Origin: Magnolia sinica | Taxonomy: Eukaryota; Streptophyta; Magnoliopsida; Magnoliales; Magnoliaceae | Direction: 5' to 3' | Assembly (NCBI RefSeq): GCF_029962835.1 | Contig: NC_080588.1 | Location: 61,714,001 to 61,778,000 of the forward strand | DNA: 64,000 bases | In this document: piece by piece, positions 1 through 11,840 of the stretch | How the letters are laid out: each line of letters begins with the position of its first letter | Position numbering within the stretch: the stretch's first letter is position 1 | The notes under the pieces: model-generated | What the model was told of the DNA's origin: nothing | Seen by the model: the letters and a program-made list of their open reading frames with translations, nothing else | Database searches by the model: none | Position numbers and translations under genes: made by a program

Positions 1-366
1 AGAATCCATTGATCTGCAGATGAAGTAGCTAGATCTGGAGAGAGAATGAAATTAGAAAGAAATGATCAAAAATAGGAAGAAAAACACCTATCAAGACTTA
101 GATCTGTGAGAGATCTAAACGAAAATAAAGAAAGAAAAGATAAATAAAGAGAATAGACGAAGAGATCTAAGAAAGAAGGCACAAGAGGAATTTTGGCTTG
201 AGAAGTCATCCGAAACCCTCTGAATCCCGGCCGCGGGATCGCCCGAATCCCGTGCCCCTGATAGAGGATTTTGGAAGTGAAAGTTGAGACGGCCTCTCGG
301 TTGCCCAAACGTACATGGGATGGAATAGGGGAGTATTTTTCAATCCTACTCCTCATAAACCACTGT
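1..366. other. Unassigned A/G-rich sequence
   Basis: AGATCT appears several times (near 31, 101, 111 and 164), followed by a GC-richer stretch CCCGGCCGCGGGATCGCCCG. The minus frame 356-66 is open for 96 codons but matches no family I know. It may be the end of an element or gene outside the window. Confidence 0.3.
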
Positions 367-575
367 AAATCAAATGTCCAAAAAGGCTCTTAGTGGGCCC
401 TATGGATTTTTTAACGGTGGGCGTTTAATCACCATGATTTCTGTAGTGTGGTTCACTTGAGATTTGGATCTTACTTATTTTTGGGCACATGCCCTAAAAT
501 GAGCTGGAAGAATGGATGGATGGTGCGGACAAAATACTTATACATCATGGTGGGCCCCACAGTGTTTGCCTAGTA
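367..575. mobile_element. Palindromic MITE, right half only
   Basis: GGGCCCTATGGATTTTTTAA, then AACGGTGGGCGTTTAATCAC, GTGTGGTTCACTTGAGATTT, and the terminal ACATCATGGTGGGCCCCACA. The left half is missing. Confidence 0.6.
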
Positions 576-694
576 TGCTAAATTTAAGCAATCCGCGTCC
601 ATGCAATTCCACAATGGCAGTTGCACATCGGACACTTGTAAACGAGTCAGGTGTGGTTTGGTTGTTATGACAATGGAATTCCTTACGTCAGGGC

Positions 695-1089
695 CATACT
701 CTGGTAGGGAGTGATACATGATACGCAGGCACTTGGAAATTACTGAAAATTGTATACGTAGCTTACTTGAAATTCAAATTAAACCGTCTAAAATATAGGG
801 TCACAGTTTTAATGCACGGTAAACAAGAAATCATACTTTTTTTTTTTTTTTTAATGATCTGACTATCAGATCGGTGGACGGTTATTGTATTGTCAAAATT
901 GAAAATTATCCTTCGGTCCTATTTTAACGAATATGTGTCCATGAATTAGTGGCTGTGAGAGTTCAACCAAGCTAATTTTGGGATTGTGTGTTAACAATAG
1001 TGGTTTCGACCACTAGTTTGAGTTAGTTGATGCCACGTGGACATCTCTTGAGTGCCTGCGTATCAAGCATCGTACTCTCCCAGAGTATC
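695..1089. mobile_element. TIR element of the ATACTCTGG family
   Basis: Left ATACTCTGGTAGGGAGTGAT then TGATACGCAGGCACTTG; right GAGTGCCTGCGTATCA then CTCTCCCAGAGTAT, its inverse over about 40 bp. 395 bp, no coding. Related copies at 17.4, 25.3-25.7, 34.2 and 57.2 kb. TSD not clear. Confidence 0.65.
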
Positions 1090-1177
1090 CGATAAGTCCC
1101 TTCGAACCAAGCAGGTGCACTTCACGCTCGAAGCGGATTGCGTACTAACTAACTGAGTAGGCAATCCAGAACGGGCA

Positions 1178-3260
1178 GGGGCTCTGATGGGCCACCTCAA
1201 TGTATGGGCTTTATCCACACCGTCCATCCATTTTTTCATATCATTTTAGGATAAAAGCCCAAAATCGAGGCAGATCCAAGGCTGAAGTGGACCACACAGT
1301 GGGGATTAGATATCTACCGTTGAAAATTTTTTGGGGTCCAGAAGTGGACCTACCGTTTATGGCCAAGAACTATTGACAATTTTAACCTTACGCGTAAATG
1401 ACTAAATTAACCTCCCCGATGCATTGGTGGGTCCCACTGTTGTTCACCAATAACTACTGCCAGGGAACCTCACTGGTTATGTGAATCTTCGAAATTTATT
1501 GCACTCATGAGCAAATCCCGGCAAAGGGAAACCTGTAAATTGATCCAGACCGTCCAAATCTTGCTCTGGGACGGATCGTTGCCTAAACATCCTATCAGTC
1601 ATCCCATTCCACCCGTTGAATTTGTACTTGCTGACCATTTCTTGTTTGCTTCGTTGATCTCACTAATTAGACGGCTGGGATTGTCCAATGCTAGGGCATG
1701 CTCCGTCCAAAAGGGACCCACAACTTGATATATCTATAGATTCTGATTACATAAACGCGTTTGCCATCATTTAATGAATATAGGCAGCCGCACGATTTAG
1801 TCACTCCGCAGAGGGTAGGCTGGAGATGCCCAGAATGCACTTCTCATCCTAGAGAAACTTTGATAATCTGGCGTTTTGTGATAGACGATACTCGTCTCTG
1901 AGAAATCATACGCTTGGGCAGTAAATTGCTTAAGTCAAGCCCACGAAATTGTGGGTTCCACTCCTCTGCATTTTTCCTGATCATTTTAAAATAAAAATTA
2001 AAAAATCATGTGGATCCAAAACTTGAGGCAGCGACAGGAGAGATTAAAAATTAGGAAAGAGTTTCCCACCATTGTAACCTTCATAGGCTCCACTTTGATG
2101 TTTACATGACATCTAAATAGTTTGTAAGGTCATTTCCATTTACAAGAAGTGAAACACGCAAATATTTCAACAATAGCCACTGAATTTCCACTGTTTCCTC
2201 CCGTATGGCTTCTTGAGTTTTAATCCATTTTATTTTTAGTCTTTTAATCTAAAATGATTAGGAAAACAAATGAATACAATGGATTTCTCACAAACATCAT
2301 GGAAGGCCCCACCTAGCATCCCAGCCACGGACTTCCAACTAAAGGTAACTTACGAAATCCGGCAGTAAAATGAACTAATGCGTAGATTTCGTGTAAAATC
2401 CCATAAAGCTTGTTTGAGGATGTTGAGTGGTACCATTGGGATGCTTATGAGAAATTTATTCCATTGTTTTGCCATATCATTTTAGGATGAGAAATTTATT
2501 CCATTGTTTTGCCATATCATTTTAGGACATCTGATTAAAAATGAGATGGATCCAAAATTCAAGTGCGCCAAAGTATGGGAATTTAGTGAGCACCATTGAG
2601 ACATTCTACTAGCTATAAAAATTTTGTATCGGCATATAAGTTTTAGTTTCTGCTTTATTGTAGTGAGAAAAACCTTAAAAACAGTTTGGATGAAATATAA
2701 ATATCAAAGTAGAGCAAAGAAAAGTTTCAACGGCAGGTATTTCTTTCTCAAAATTTTCCATACCTATGCCGTAAATTGAGCTCTCAAAACAAATGAAGTG
2801 GATGTCTCACAAATATCACAGTAGATCCCACCATCATCTTTGTTAAGGAACTCCCTAGAAAGCTTTTTACATAGAAACCACGTGACCCTAGTGCGAGAGT
2901 ATCAATTATGACCAAGCACCTGTGTATCAACGGTGATACTCTACTGGAGTATCAAATAACTCCCTTTCCCATTGGGAATTGTTAGTCCACCCACTCCCAA
3001 CAAAATTACCCAACAAAATACTCGCGCTAACAAACTACCAGTGACCAAATTACCCAGCCTTGCTACATTTTTATTATATAATAATACAAAGTTGTTCAAT
3101 TGTAACACCAGAAGTAGATAGAAAAAAGGGTGTATTTATATATCAGGCGGGTGCAGATATCAATTCCTAGCATGATGATATGGACAAATGGGCCCATTGC
3201 ACTGAAATCCAAAACCCTTGATCTCATATGCCCCTAGAAAACGGGCTGTATTCAATCAGG
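1178..3260. other. Intergenic, with a half palindromic MITE
   Basis: 1178-1345 is a left half (GGGCTTTATCCACACCGTCC, GAAGTGGACCACACAGTGGG). 2890-2960 carries ATACTCTGG-type ends (GATACTCTACTGGAGTATC). The remainder is AT-rich and shows no gene. Confidence 0.45.
2447..2526 (+). repeat. 40-bp perfect tandem duplication
   Basis: Two identical 40-bp units, each starting ATGAGAAATTTATTCC and ending TCATTTTAGG. Perfect identity points to a recent event. Confidence 0.95.
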
Positions 3261-3261
3261 C

Positions 3262-3824
3262 AGGACGCATGTCAGGGGGTGTTACCAACACCATCCCCGG
3301 CAGAGGTGCGTCGATGTGTTGGGTGCTGTGGGGCCCTATATGATGTAAATAGCTTATATCCACACCATCCATCTTCTTTGTCCCTTCATTTTAGTGCATG
3401 GATCAAAAAATAAAGGAGATGCAAAGCTCAAAGGAACCACACTACATGAAAAAGTGGTGATTGAATGGCCACCATTAAAAACTTCTTCGGGTTACAAAAG
3501 TTTTGGATAGGCTGATATTTGTATTTTCCCTTCATCCATGTCTGAGTGACCTTATCAACAGGTTGGATGACCAATAAACATTACGGTGTACCCTAAAAAA
3601 CTTTCAACAGTGGATGTCATTATCATCACTATTTCCTATCGTGTGGTCCACTTGATCTTAGCATCTCCTTCGTTTTTGGGTTAAAACACTAAAATTAGCT
3701 AAAAAAATGGATGGACGGCGTGGATATAAAATATATACATCCCGTTGGGTCCCACAGCATCCAACACATCAACGCGCCATAAGTGGGGGTGGTGTTGGCA
3801 ACACCACCTAATCTGCATCCAACC
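3262..3824. mobile_element. Palindromic GTGGGCCCCAC MITE with extended arms, full copy
   Basis: Outer left GGACGCATGTCAGGGGGTGT and GATGTGTTGGGTGCTGTGGG; outer right CCCACAGCATCCAACACATC and GGTGTTGGCAACACCACC then CTGCATCC. Interior arms TCCACACCATCCATC and GGATGGACGGCGTGGATA. The full 560 bp can fold into one hairpin. No coding. Confidence 0.78.
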
Positions 3825-4028
3825 GCTAGTAAGTGTACAGTCCTCTCAAAATCATCCCTAATGAACAATCCAACCGTTGGCCTTTAATTAGATGGTTAAA
3901 ATGAAATATATCAACGGTCCACATTCACCAGGGGAAAAAACCATCGCCGGAGTCCACAAAGTGAACGGTCCGGATCGCTAATCCGTGGGGACCTCTTGTC
4001 TGAAAGGAAGCCGATTATAGGTAACAAC

Positions 4029-4381
4029 TTCGCGGGGGTTTCCCTTACCGTGTGGAGCCCACTTTGGTGAATCTTTCGTATATTCAAACGGTCCATCCGT
4101 TTTTACATATCATTTTAGAACATGATCTCAAAAATCAAACCTCAGGTGGGCCACAAAAGTATTGGATCAAGCTGATCTGAAAAAAGAACAATTACGGTGG
4201 GCCCTAGGAAGTTTTTAATGGTTGGTGTTCAGTCACCACTATTTCATGTGATGTGGTCCACTTGAAATCTGAATCTTCTTATTTTCTAAACACAACCTAA
4301 ACTAGGATGAAAAAACGGATGGACGGATTGGATATTAAAAAAATCATTATAGAGTGGGCCCCACGGTAAGGGTAACACCAA
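4029..4381. mobile_element. Short palindromic MITE in the NAT promoter
   Basis: Left GGTTTCCCTTACCGTGTGGA, right GGGCCCCACGGTAAGGGTAA, with internal inverse halves (AAACGGTCCATCCG and CGGATGGACGG). It ends 88 bp before the ACGT/TATA-like element. Confidence 0.7.
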
Positions 4382-4468
4382 ATCCTCTCCCTTGTAAGTT
4401 GTAAACTCAAACGGCTCGAGTATCTATTCGTATCCTCTTCCGAGGATGGGAAGTTTAAAACCCCGAGA

Positions 4469-4481
4469 GACGTCATAAAAG
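4469..4481 (+). promoter_or_regulatory. Possible core promoter of the NAT gene: ACGT element next to TATA-like box
   Basis: GACGTCAT (4469-4476) overlaps CATAAAAG (4474-4481), about 235 bp before the ATG at 4713. The first is the core of a bZIP-binding ACGT element, the second an imperfect TATA box. The interval after it is pyrimidine-rich, as plant 5' leaders often are. Position is plausible, but the transcription start is unknown. Confidence 0.35.
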
Positions 4482-4668
4482 GGAGGGAGAGACGCTCCTT
4501 CATTCTATCTGTTTTTAGCATTTTTTTTTTCCTTTTGTGAAACGGAAAAACGTGACTTCCTTCGTTTCAGCTCCCCTTCCTTGTGTCCGTTTGCTTCCAT
4601 TCCCGAGAATCTCTACATCGCCTCTTTCAGTCAGAGCGTCCTCAGACATAATAGCAGCTTTTTCCTAG

Positions 4669-4670
<2 letters not shown>

Positions 4671-4712
<42 letters not shown>
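4671..4712 (+). repeat. (GA)n microsatellite in the NAT 5' leader, abutting the ATG
   Basis: About 21 AG units run without interruption into the start codon, so the context is GAGAGATGGC. GA/CT tracts are common in plant 5' leaders and can bind GAGA-binding (BBR/BPC) factors. Length here should vary between individuals and would change leader length but not the protein. Confidence 0.95.
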
Positions 4713-4718
<6 letters not shown>

Positions 4719-5167
4719 GCGGCGAAGCAAGACGATTTCCAGCCGCATCCGGTGAAGGAGCAGCTGCCCGGCGTAGACTATTGCATCACCAGCCCACCTC
4801 CCTGGCGTACGCCTCCTCCTTTATCCTATCCCCCTGCGCATTTTAGCATCTGCGCGTTCCTTTATTTCTTCTTCTGCTGGGTTTTTTGAGCTTGCGTCTT
4901 TAAAATAGTGGTTTTTGAGACGTTAGTTTCGGGTTGTCAATTGGTCGAATTTCTACAGTAATTTCAGCTGTTGATCTAACGGTGATGATATATGCACCCT
5001 ATGGTTTTTAGCGATAAACCCCGATTTTCTACTTTTGGTTGTAGAGTAGTGCCAGAAATGCACTAGTGCCAGAAATGCACTAATCCAATTCTAAAAAGTA
5101 GAAAAGATGGGTGTATTTATCAAAAGCATGTAAATATCGGATTCTTGTCTGCTTTTTATTTTTTTTC

Positions 5168-5234
<67 letters not shown>

Positions 5235-8200
5235 TCTGCGGCTATTTGAGAAAATCAGAAAGCATTTTCACCTCTCTTCCTACGCAAAATTTAGCAGATT
5301 TTTCAATGCTGATGAATATCATTTAAATAAATTTCCAAGAAATTTTCCATTTTTTTCCCTCGCAACTCGGATTCTGTCATTCACGTCCAGCAATTTTCCT
5401 TTTTTTTTTTGGCCTCAAAATTGCGTTTTTAATCAAATTTCGGTGTTTTTAGTCTATATTTCATGAAATAGATGATAATTGCTTGATGTTTGAAACAATT
5501 CAATCCATTTGGACTATTCTCTCTATGGATTTATGGTAATTTTTGTAATTTCAGCGGAAGCCGTCTTATTGGGTTTTCAGCATTATCTTGTAATGCTCGG
5601 AACTACCGTTCTAATTCCAACGATCCTTGTTCCTCAAATGGGCGGCGGCAATGTAAGATTCTTCTATCTGAGAATTTAGCATTCGTTTGCGAGGAATTAT
5701 GTAGTCCTTGATGTGTAAGGTCGTCGATCCAGACTGTTGGTCTGATGGGCCCTCCCGTGGATGGATCATGTCCCAAATATTGAACAGATTCAATTCAATA
5801 TAGACCAAAGGTTGGATGGGTCGGATCTTCCAATCTTGGAGTTTTTTGGGCCACAGTCCATCCACTGTGGGACCCATCAGCTCATTGGTCTGGATCATTG
5901 AAATATGGGGTCCAGTTGAACAAATTGAGGAACTGGCGGTACTCTGCATATCCTTTGGTAGGGGATCATATAATTCCGCTTCATTTTATATAACAGTATT
6001 TCTGGTTGGATAATTTCTTTTCTTTTTTTTTTTTTGGTAGGAAGAGAAGGCCAGAGTAATCCAGACCTTACTCTTTGTCGCTGGTTTGAACACCTTGTTG
6101 CAGTGCTACGTTGGCACTCGGCTTCCTGCAGTGATGGGAGGATCGCGCACATTCGTAGTTCCAACAATTTCGATCATCCTTTCCAATCGATATAACAATG
6201 TCTTGGATCCCCGTCAGGTAATTTTCTCTGGGTCATGGTGGTTATTCTTCTTTACATTTTCTAATTCAGTGATTTTGGCTTCTGAGAGAGCTTTTCCTTT
6301 TTGGTTTTGGTCGTATCAGAGATTTCTACAGACGATGAGAGGAATACAGGGGGCTCTAATTGCCGCCTCTAGTTTTCAGATAATTGTCGGGTTTAGTGGG
6401 CTTTGGAGAAATGTGGTAAGGTGGGTTTTCGATTAGGAGAAGTGGGATTATGTGAAGTTGAGGAGCTTGTTCCATTGCAAGAGTTTTGATCTGATCAGCA
6501 GATAGGGTCTGTTTGCAGGATGATTGGAACCATCTATCTGGTGAACAGTACACTGTAAATGAGCCATGGCCCAAAATTTATGCTGACTGTGTTGTTGACA
6601 GCCAATCAATGGACTTCTTTTCCTCATGGAATGTTGAGTTTTGACTACTTCCGCCCTCAACCGTCCCAATGAATGTCACCAATCTATGGTTGCAATTGTT
6701 GTCAGCATGATTTTTGGACCATGGCATGTCAATGGTGGTTTCCACCCAGGTGAACAGTTCTGATCATCCAACTATGGCTGTGTGAAGGACCCATCCAGTG
6801 ATTCCTTCTGGAGGACCTCTTTTGAATTTTAGCTTTGAGTTCCTCATTTCAGGTTTTTACTTCTCTGGCCAGGTTTTTGAGCCCCCTTTCGGCTGTTCCA
6901 ATTGTAGCTCTTTCTGGTTTTGGGCTTTATCAGCTTGGTTTTCCAGGAGTAAGTATTCAGATTCTTCATATTTCTATTGTTTAGTTGGGTTCATCTTGAA
7001 AAGAGGCATTGCTCAATGTGTTATTCATTTTTATCTGCTCCAGTTGTATGTGTCCTGTTTCTGCTCTTTCATTTGTATTTTGTTTTGTTCCTCACATGAA
7101 GTCATGCCTGACTCGCGTCGATCATGGGATTAGGAGAAATTGGTTTATTCATATGGGAATTCTTGTTTCTACTGATGCTTGTAGGTGGGAAAATGTGTTG
7201 AAATTGGGCTTCCTCAAATAATCTTAGTGATCCTCTTTTCACAGGTAAGATGCATATTTGTTCCTCATTTAGTTGTCGCTCACTCTGACCTGTGGATTGA
7301 AATATCATCAGTGATTGTGCAATTGGTTTTTGGATTGTTGGCTTGAAAGATATTGTACCACGTATTGCTAGTATTGTAATATGTACCCCAATGTTATATT
7401 GATATGTTAAAAACAGATCTGCTATTTATTTATTTATATATATTTTTAATTCCCTGTAGTTCTAGGCCTTTATTTTATTCATTTGATTTTATTTTTTTGC
7501 GCCAATGTCTCGAACTGTAACTTTTAGATAATGGGAGCATTTTCTGATTTTACTTTTAGAAGCTAATCATGTTCCATGTTGTGGGTAACCCATATCTTTG
7601 CAGTTCCTCCCTCAATGGATAGACGGGAGGAGAGCTCTAGTGGGTCGATTTGCAGTCTTGGTTTCGGTGGCTATCGTGTGGGTTTATGCACATATTCTGA
7701 CAGTGGGTGGAGCATATAAGAATAGACCTCCAAGGACTCAGTTTAATTGTCGTACTGATCGGGCTGGGCTCATTGGTGCTGCTCCCTGGTAAGCACCTGG
7801 TTTCTCGTGGGAATGGATTTTGTTGAATCATTTCTCTTGTCCTTAATTGTAGTTATCCATAACAAAGTTGTGGTAATGCTTTATTTTATTTTATTTTTTG
7901 TGCAAAATGACATGAATCTTGGTGTAATTTAACTTTATGCTGTTTTTGTCTCTCGTTTATGTGAAGGAAATTTTTTTTCTAATGCATCTTTCAAAAAAAA
8001 AAAGGAAAACAAGAAGAAAAAGGTCTAATGACTTGAATATAACATCAACCTTGCCATCAATGGTCCGTTGACCCCAAATAGCTGAGACAAGGCTGTGATG
8101 ATATGGTGACCTAATTTTCCTTTTTGCTAAGGTCTCCAGTTGCATTTGTTGTTGTTTCACAATTCTATGCAGAACTCTCATCGATCAGAGAAAGTAAAGC

Positions 8201-11200
8201 AATAACGAAATCCATCATATTTTCCATCTCCTAAGTTTTCTATCAAGATCCTGTTTCCTACATGACGCTCAATTCATTATAATGGTATCTAGGATCTCCA
8301 GTTCCACACATTTTACACATAACTTATTTTTGAAGTATACACATGAATTTTGTGGTTGATGATTGGTCTATAACAGCTATATAACATGCTATATATCAGT
8401 GTAGTGATGGTTTCAGGGAAGCCCTGTTATGTTTAGGGGTTGCAATAATTGCCTATGTCATAATGGCTGTTGTGGGCGTTGGCAGGCTGATATATTTTGG
8501 TCCATTACGGCCAATATTTTTCCAATTACTAAATTATTTAACTAATTAAGTTTTGGCAAAATAATAATTGCACGTAATAGAAAATCAAATATAATTATAA
8601 AATTATTATAGCAATTATATAAATTTCACTTTATTTATTTTTTGTTTTTTGAAAATATTGGCTGATTATGGCCATAACTGCCAATATATTGCCTGATATC
8701 CTGTACCTTGTGCCTAACATATACTTGAATAGAGTAATACTTATAGAAAAAAACAAAATATTGGCCACAGCGGCTGATATCTAGGCTCACAACACATTTG
8801 GCCTCTGGCCATTACAACCCATTATATTGTCACTTTTGACCTTGGTCCATAAGGGACTTCCATTTATTCACTATTTTAAGAAAATTAACTCAATGAGGGC
8901 TCCTTGCAACTTACCAAGTCTCTGCTTCTGTGCATAGAAGAGCTTTTATTATATCTGGACATCCACATTTGACACAAAACTTCATATCGTTTGTGGATTT
9001 CATTTTTTTAAAAATTGATTTTCACTTCATATATTTGCAGGGTAAGGTTTCCGTATCCATTTCAATGGGGCAGTCCCACCTTTGATGCTGGAGAATCTTT
9101 TGCCATGATGGTTGCTTCAGTGGCTGCTCTTATTGAGGTTTGTTTTTCATAAGTTTGCAAGTCTACACTGGTGTATGAATAGCTAATAATGTGATTTCTC
9201 AACCCTCATATGGTGATACCATGCACACGAAGTGTTGCTGCAAGTTGTTGAAGATGCTATGGGGCATTTTTGAAAGAAAGCCATGTTATGTGTTTTTCTG
9301 ATTGATATGCTTCATGAACTGTTCCTTTCATGAAGTTTATTTGATTGGAAAACCATACCCTTTTGGCCAAATCCGAATTATTTCAACGACTAAATTATAC
9401 CCGGCAATTCAAGTTGTTGCCACACGTCCACCTATTTGTCATTTCACTTACCAAGACCCTCCGTAGTAACATAAACTTTGCTTAGATACATGGATTTTTA
9501 GAAAGAAAATTACCAACTTCTAGATTTTCGTCAAGTTATAAAGTTTTTTTTTTTTTTTTTGGTTTAGCTTGTTAGTACACACCCATGTCAGTACACACAC
9601 TCCATGTTAGCCACCCCCATAAAGCTATAAATCTGCTGATAGTCCTGAGAAAAAGACCATCTACCTCAGTTTTACCACATAAAGAATCTTGCTAACTGAA
9701 ACATCCACTTAAAACTTACATGTTTCTTAACATAATACATTCTTCATTTACTGATATTAATTCTGTTATTTCAATCGCCATCCATTTTCCGCATGGCTGT
9801 AAGGTGGCTTGGGGAAGTCTAGGTAATTGCTAAGCAAATAATCTGGGCCTAATCCTTTGTACGGAATAGCTAACAAGTTAGGGCATATGATAAATCAAAA
9901 AGAAAAAAAAAAGAAAGAAACAATTTAGGGTTATTGGCTGATTATTGGAGTAGAAGTTGTGTTTAATGGGTTTGGAAATTGCTGTCTCATTCTCACTATT
10001 ATCGTTTTCAGAAAAGGACAGCTTGAACTGAAACTTAAATTTAAGTTCAGCGAACAACCATTTGTGCCAGTTTCAGGCGTGTGCTTAATCATTTTGAGTA
10101 TAGACTCTGTGTGTTATCTCAATAGTTGAAAGAGGGTTTTGATCCTCCGCTTAGATGCTAGCTTAGTTCTAATATTCGCATCTTCTGGACTACACAAAAC
10201 TATCAGCAACAGAGATTTTAGGGACCTTCCAGCTTTCTGGCCAGTTAGTTATTTCAGCTGAATTATGGATTTACATTAGCTGAAAGCGGGAGCCACATCC
10301 ATTGTTTTAAGATGTGTTATGCAATTCTTGCCTTCAAGTACCAGTGTTTTTGTTATGGCCAAGCCTTTAATACTGGTAGAATCCTTGTTTTGGTGATCCA
10401 TGTTGTTTGTCAAGTATGCTGTGGTAGATGGGATGGACCATAGATGTCCTCCATTGAAGAATCTCGTCCATCAGATTGGTGGAACGTTTTGCCACTGCAT
10501 ATAGACCATTTGGCCATATTTTCTTTTTAGCTCCATTTGAGACATGTCATCAGATAGCTAAGATTGTCCAACGGAAAATTTTGTGCAGCATTTTACATCC
10601 ATGATGGGGCCCACTGGATGAACATCTGGACACTGAAAGGTGGGCCCCATCTATAGATGTGTTGGCTCAAATAACAACAACAGTGGTTTGGGCTGAGCCG
10701 AGCGTTTTGTATGTTATTTTAGATAAGTAGAAAGATCTGTCCCCCATTAACTATTTCCTTTTGTATTCCTTTTCTTGTTCTGATTGGTAAGATTTGATTT
10801 ATCTTGATCTCCAGTCCACAGGTACATTGATTGCAGTGTCGAGATTTGCAAGCGCCACACCTGTACCACCTTCTGTTCTGAGTCGTGGAGCTGGCTGGCA
10901 GGTAGTGTAGGTTGCTTTGCTGTTGCTACAACTGGGAGTCTCCCTTCTGGAGTGCAGATACTTTTCTGCTTGAATTCTTATATTCTGGTTTGGATTTCAG
11001 GGAATGGCAATTTTGTTTGATGGGATGTTTGGGACTGCAAATGGTTCCACAATATCAGTGTAATGATATCAAAATTTCATAGCAGAAAAAACAAAATAAA
11101 AATTTCAGTGATAAAATGATCTTATTAACATATTATTTGTGCAGTGAAAACGCAGGTCTCTTGGGATTGACACGAGTTGGAAGCCGAAGAGTTATTCAAA

Positions 11201-11800
11201 TATCAGCAGGGTTTATGCTTTTCTTTTCTGTATTAGGTATGGGATCCCTGTTTGCTTATTTAAACTAAAAGAGGTATTGTATGATGCTCAATTGATGAAA
11301 CTTCCTTTCTCATTCAAACCAGCACTGGTACAATAGTTCCTGCCCTTTGGTAACTAAGCTATTGATCTGAGGGCCCCATCATGTGATGGGCCATGCTCTA
11401 CTAACTCCCCTATCAAATGGTTCTAGTTGTCTGATGAAAATGGTCAATTACAGTTGATAAACACACTTAATCGGGCCAATCAATCAGATGGTTAGCTCTT
11501 GGTATCATTTCATGGGGATATGCTATTCTCCCATCCACCGTGAGGTCACCATATGAATTACTTGGATCACCAGACGTTGGGCCCTACATGTGCAGTTTGT
11601 GTGGCCGAATAAAAGCTCAATTGAGCATTGTATATTACCTCAAACTAGAAATTGCTTTCCTTGTTGGCTGATCTAATCTTTTTGTACTTCTGTGACTAAC
11701 CAGGAAAATTTGGAGCAGTTTTTGCTTCTATCCCAATGCCTATTGTAGCAGCTTTGTATTGCATCTTGTTCGCTTATGTTGGTGAGTACCTCAATGCATG

Positions 11801-11840
<40 letters not shown>

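Noticed and set aside
66-356. 96-codon minus frame at the window edge
   Set aside because: No recognisable family; Phe/Leu/Ser-rich C-terminal part is an artefact of the A/G-rich plus strand.
6416-6420. Alternative donor GTAAGG at 6416 for NAT exon 4
   Set aside because: Using it leaves exon 5 out of frame or adds foreign residues; the donor at 6421 with acceptor before 6873 restores WRNVVRFLSP.
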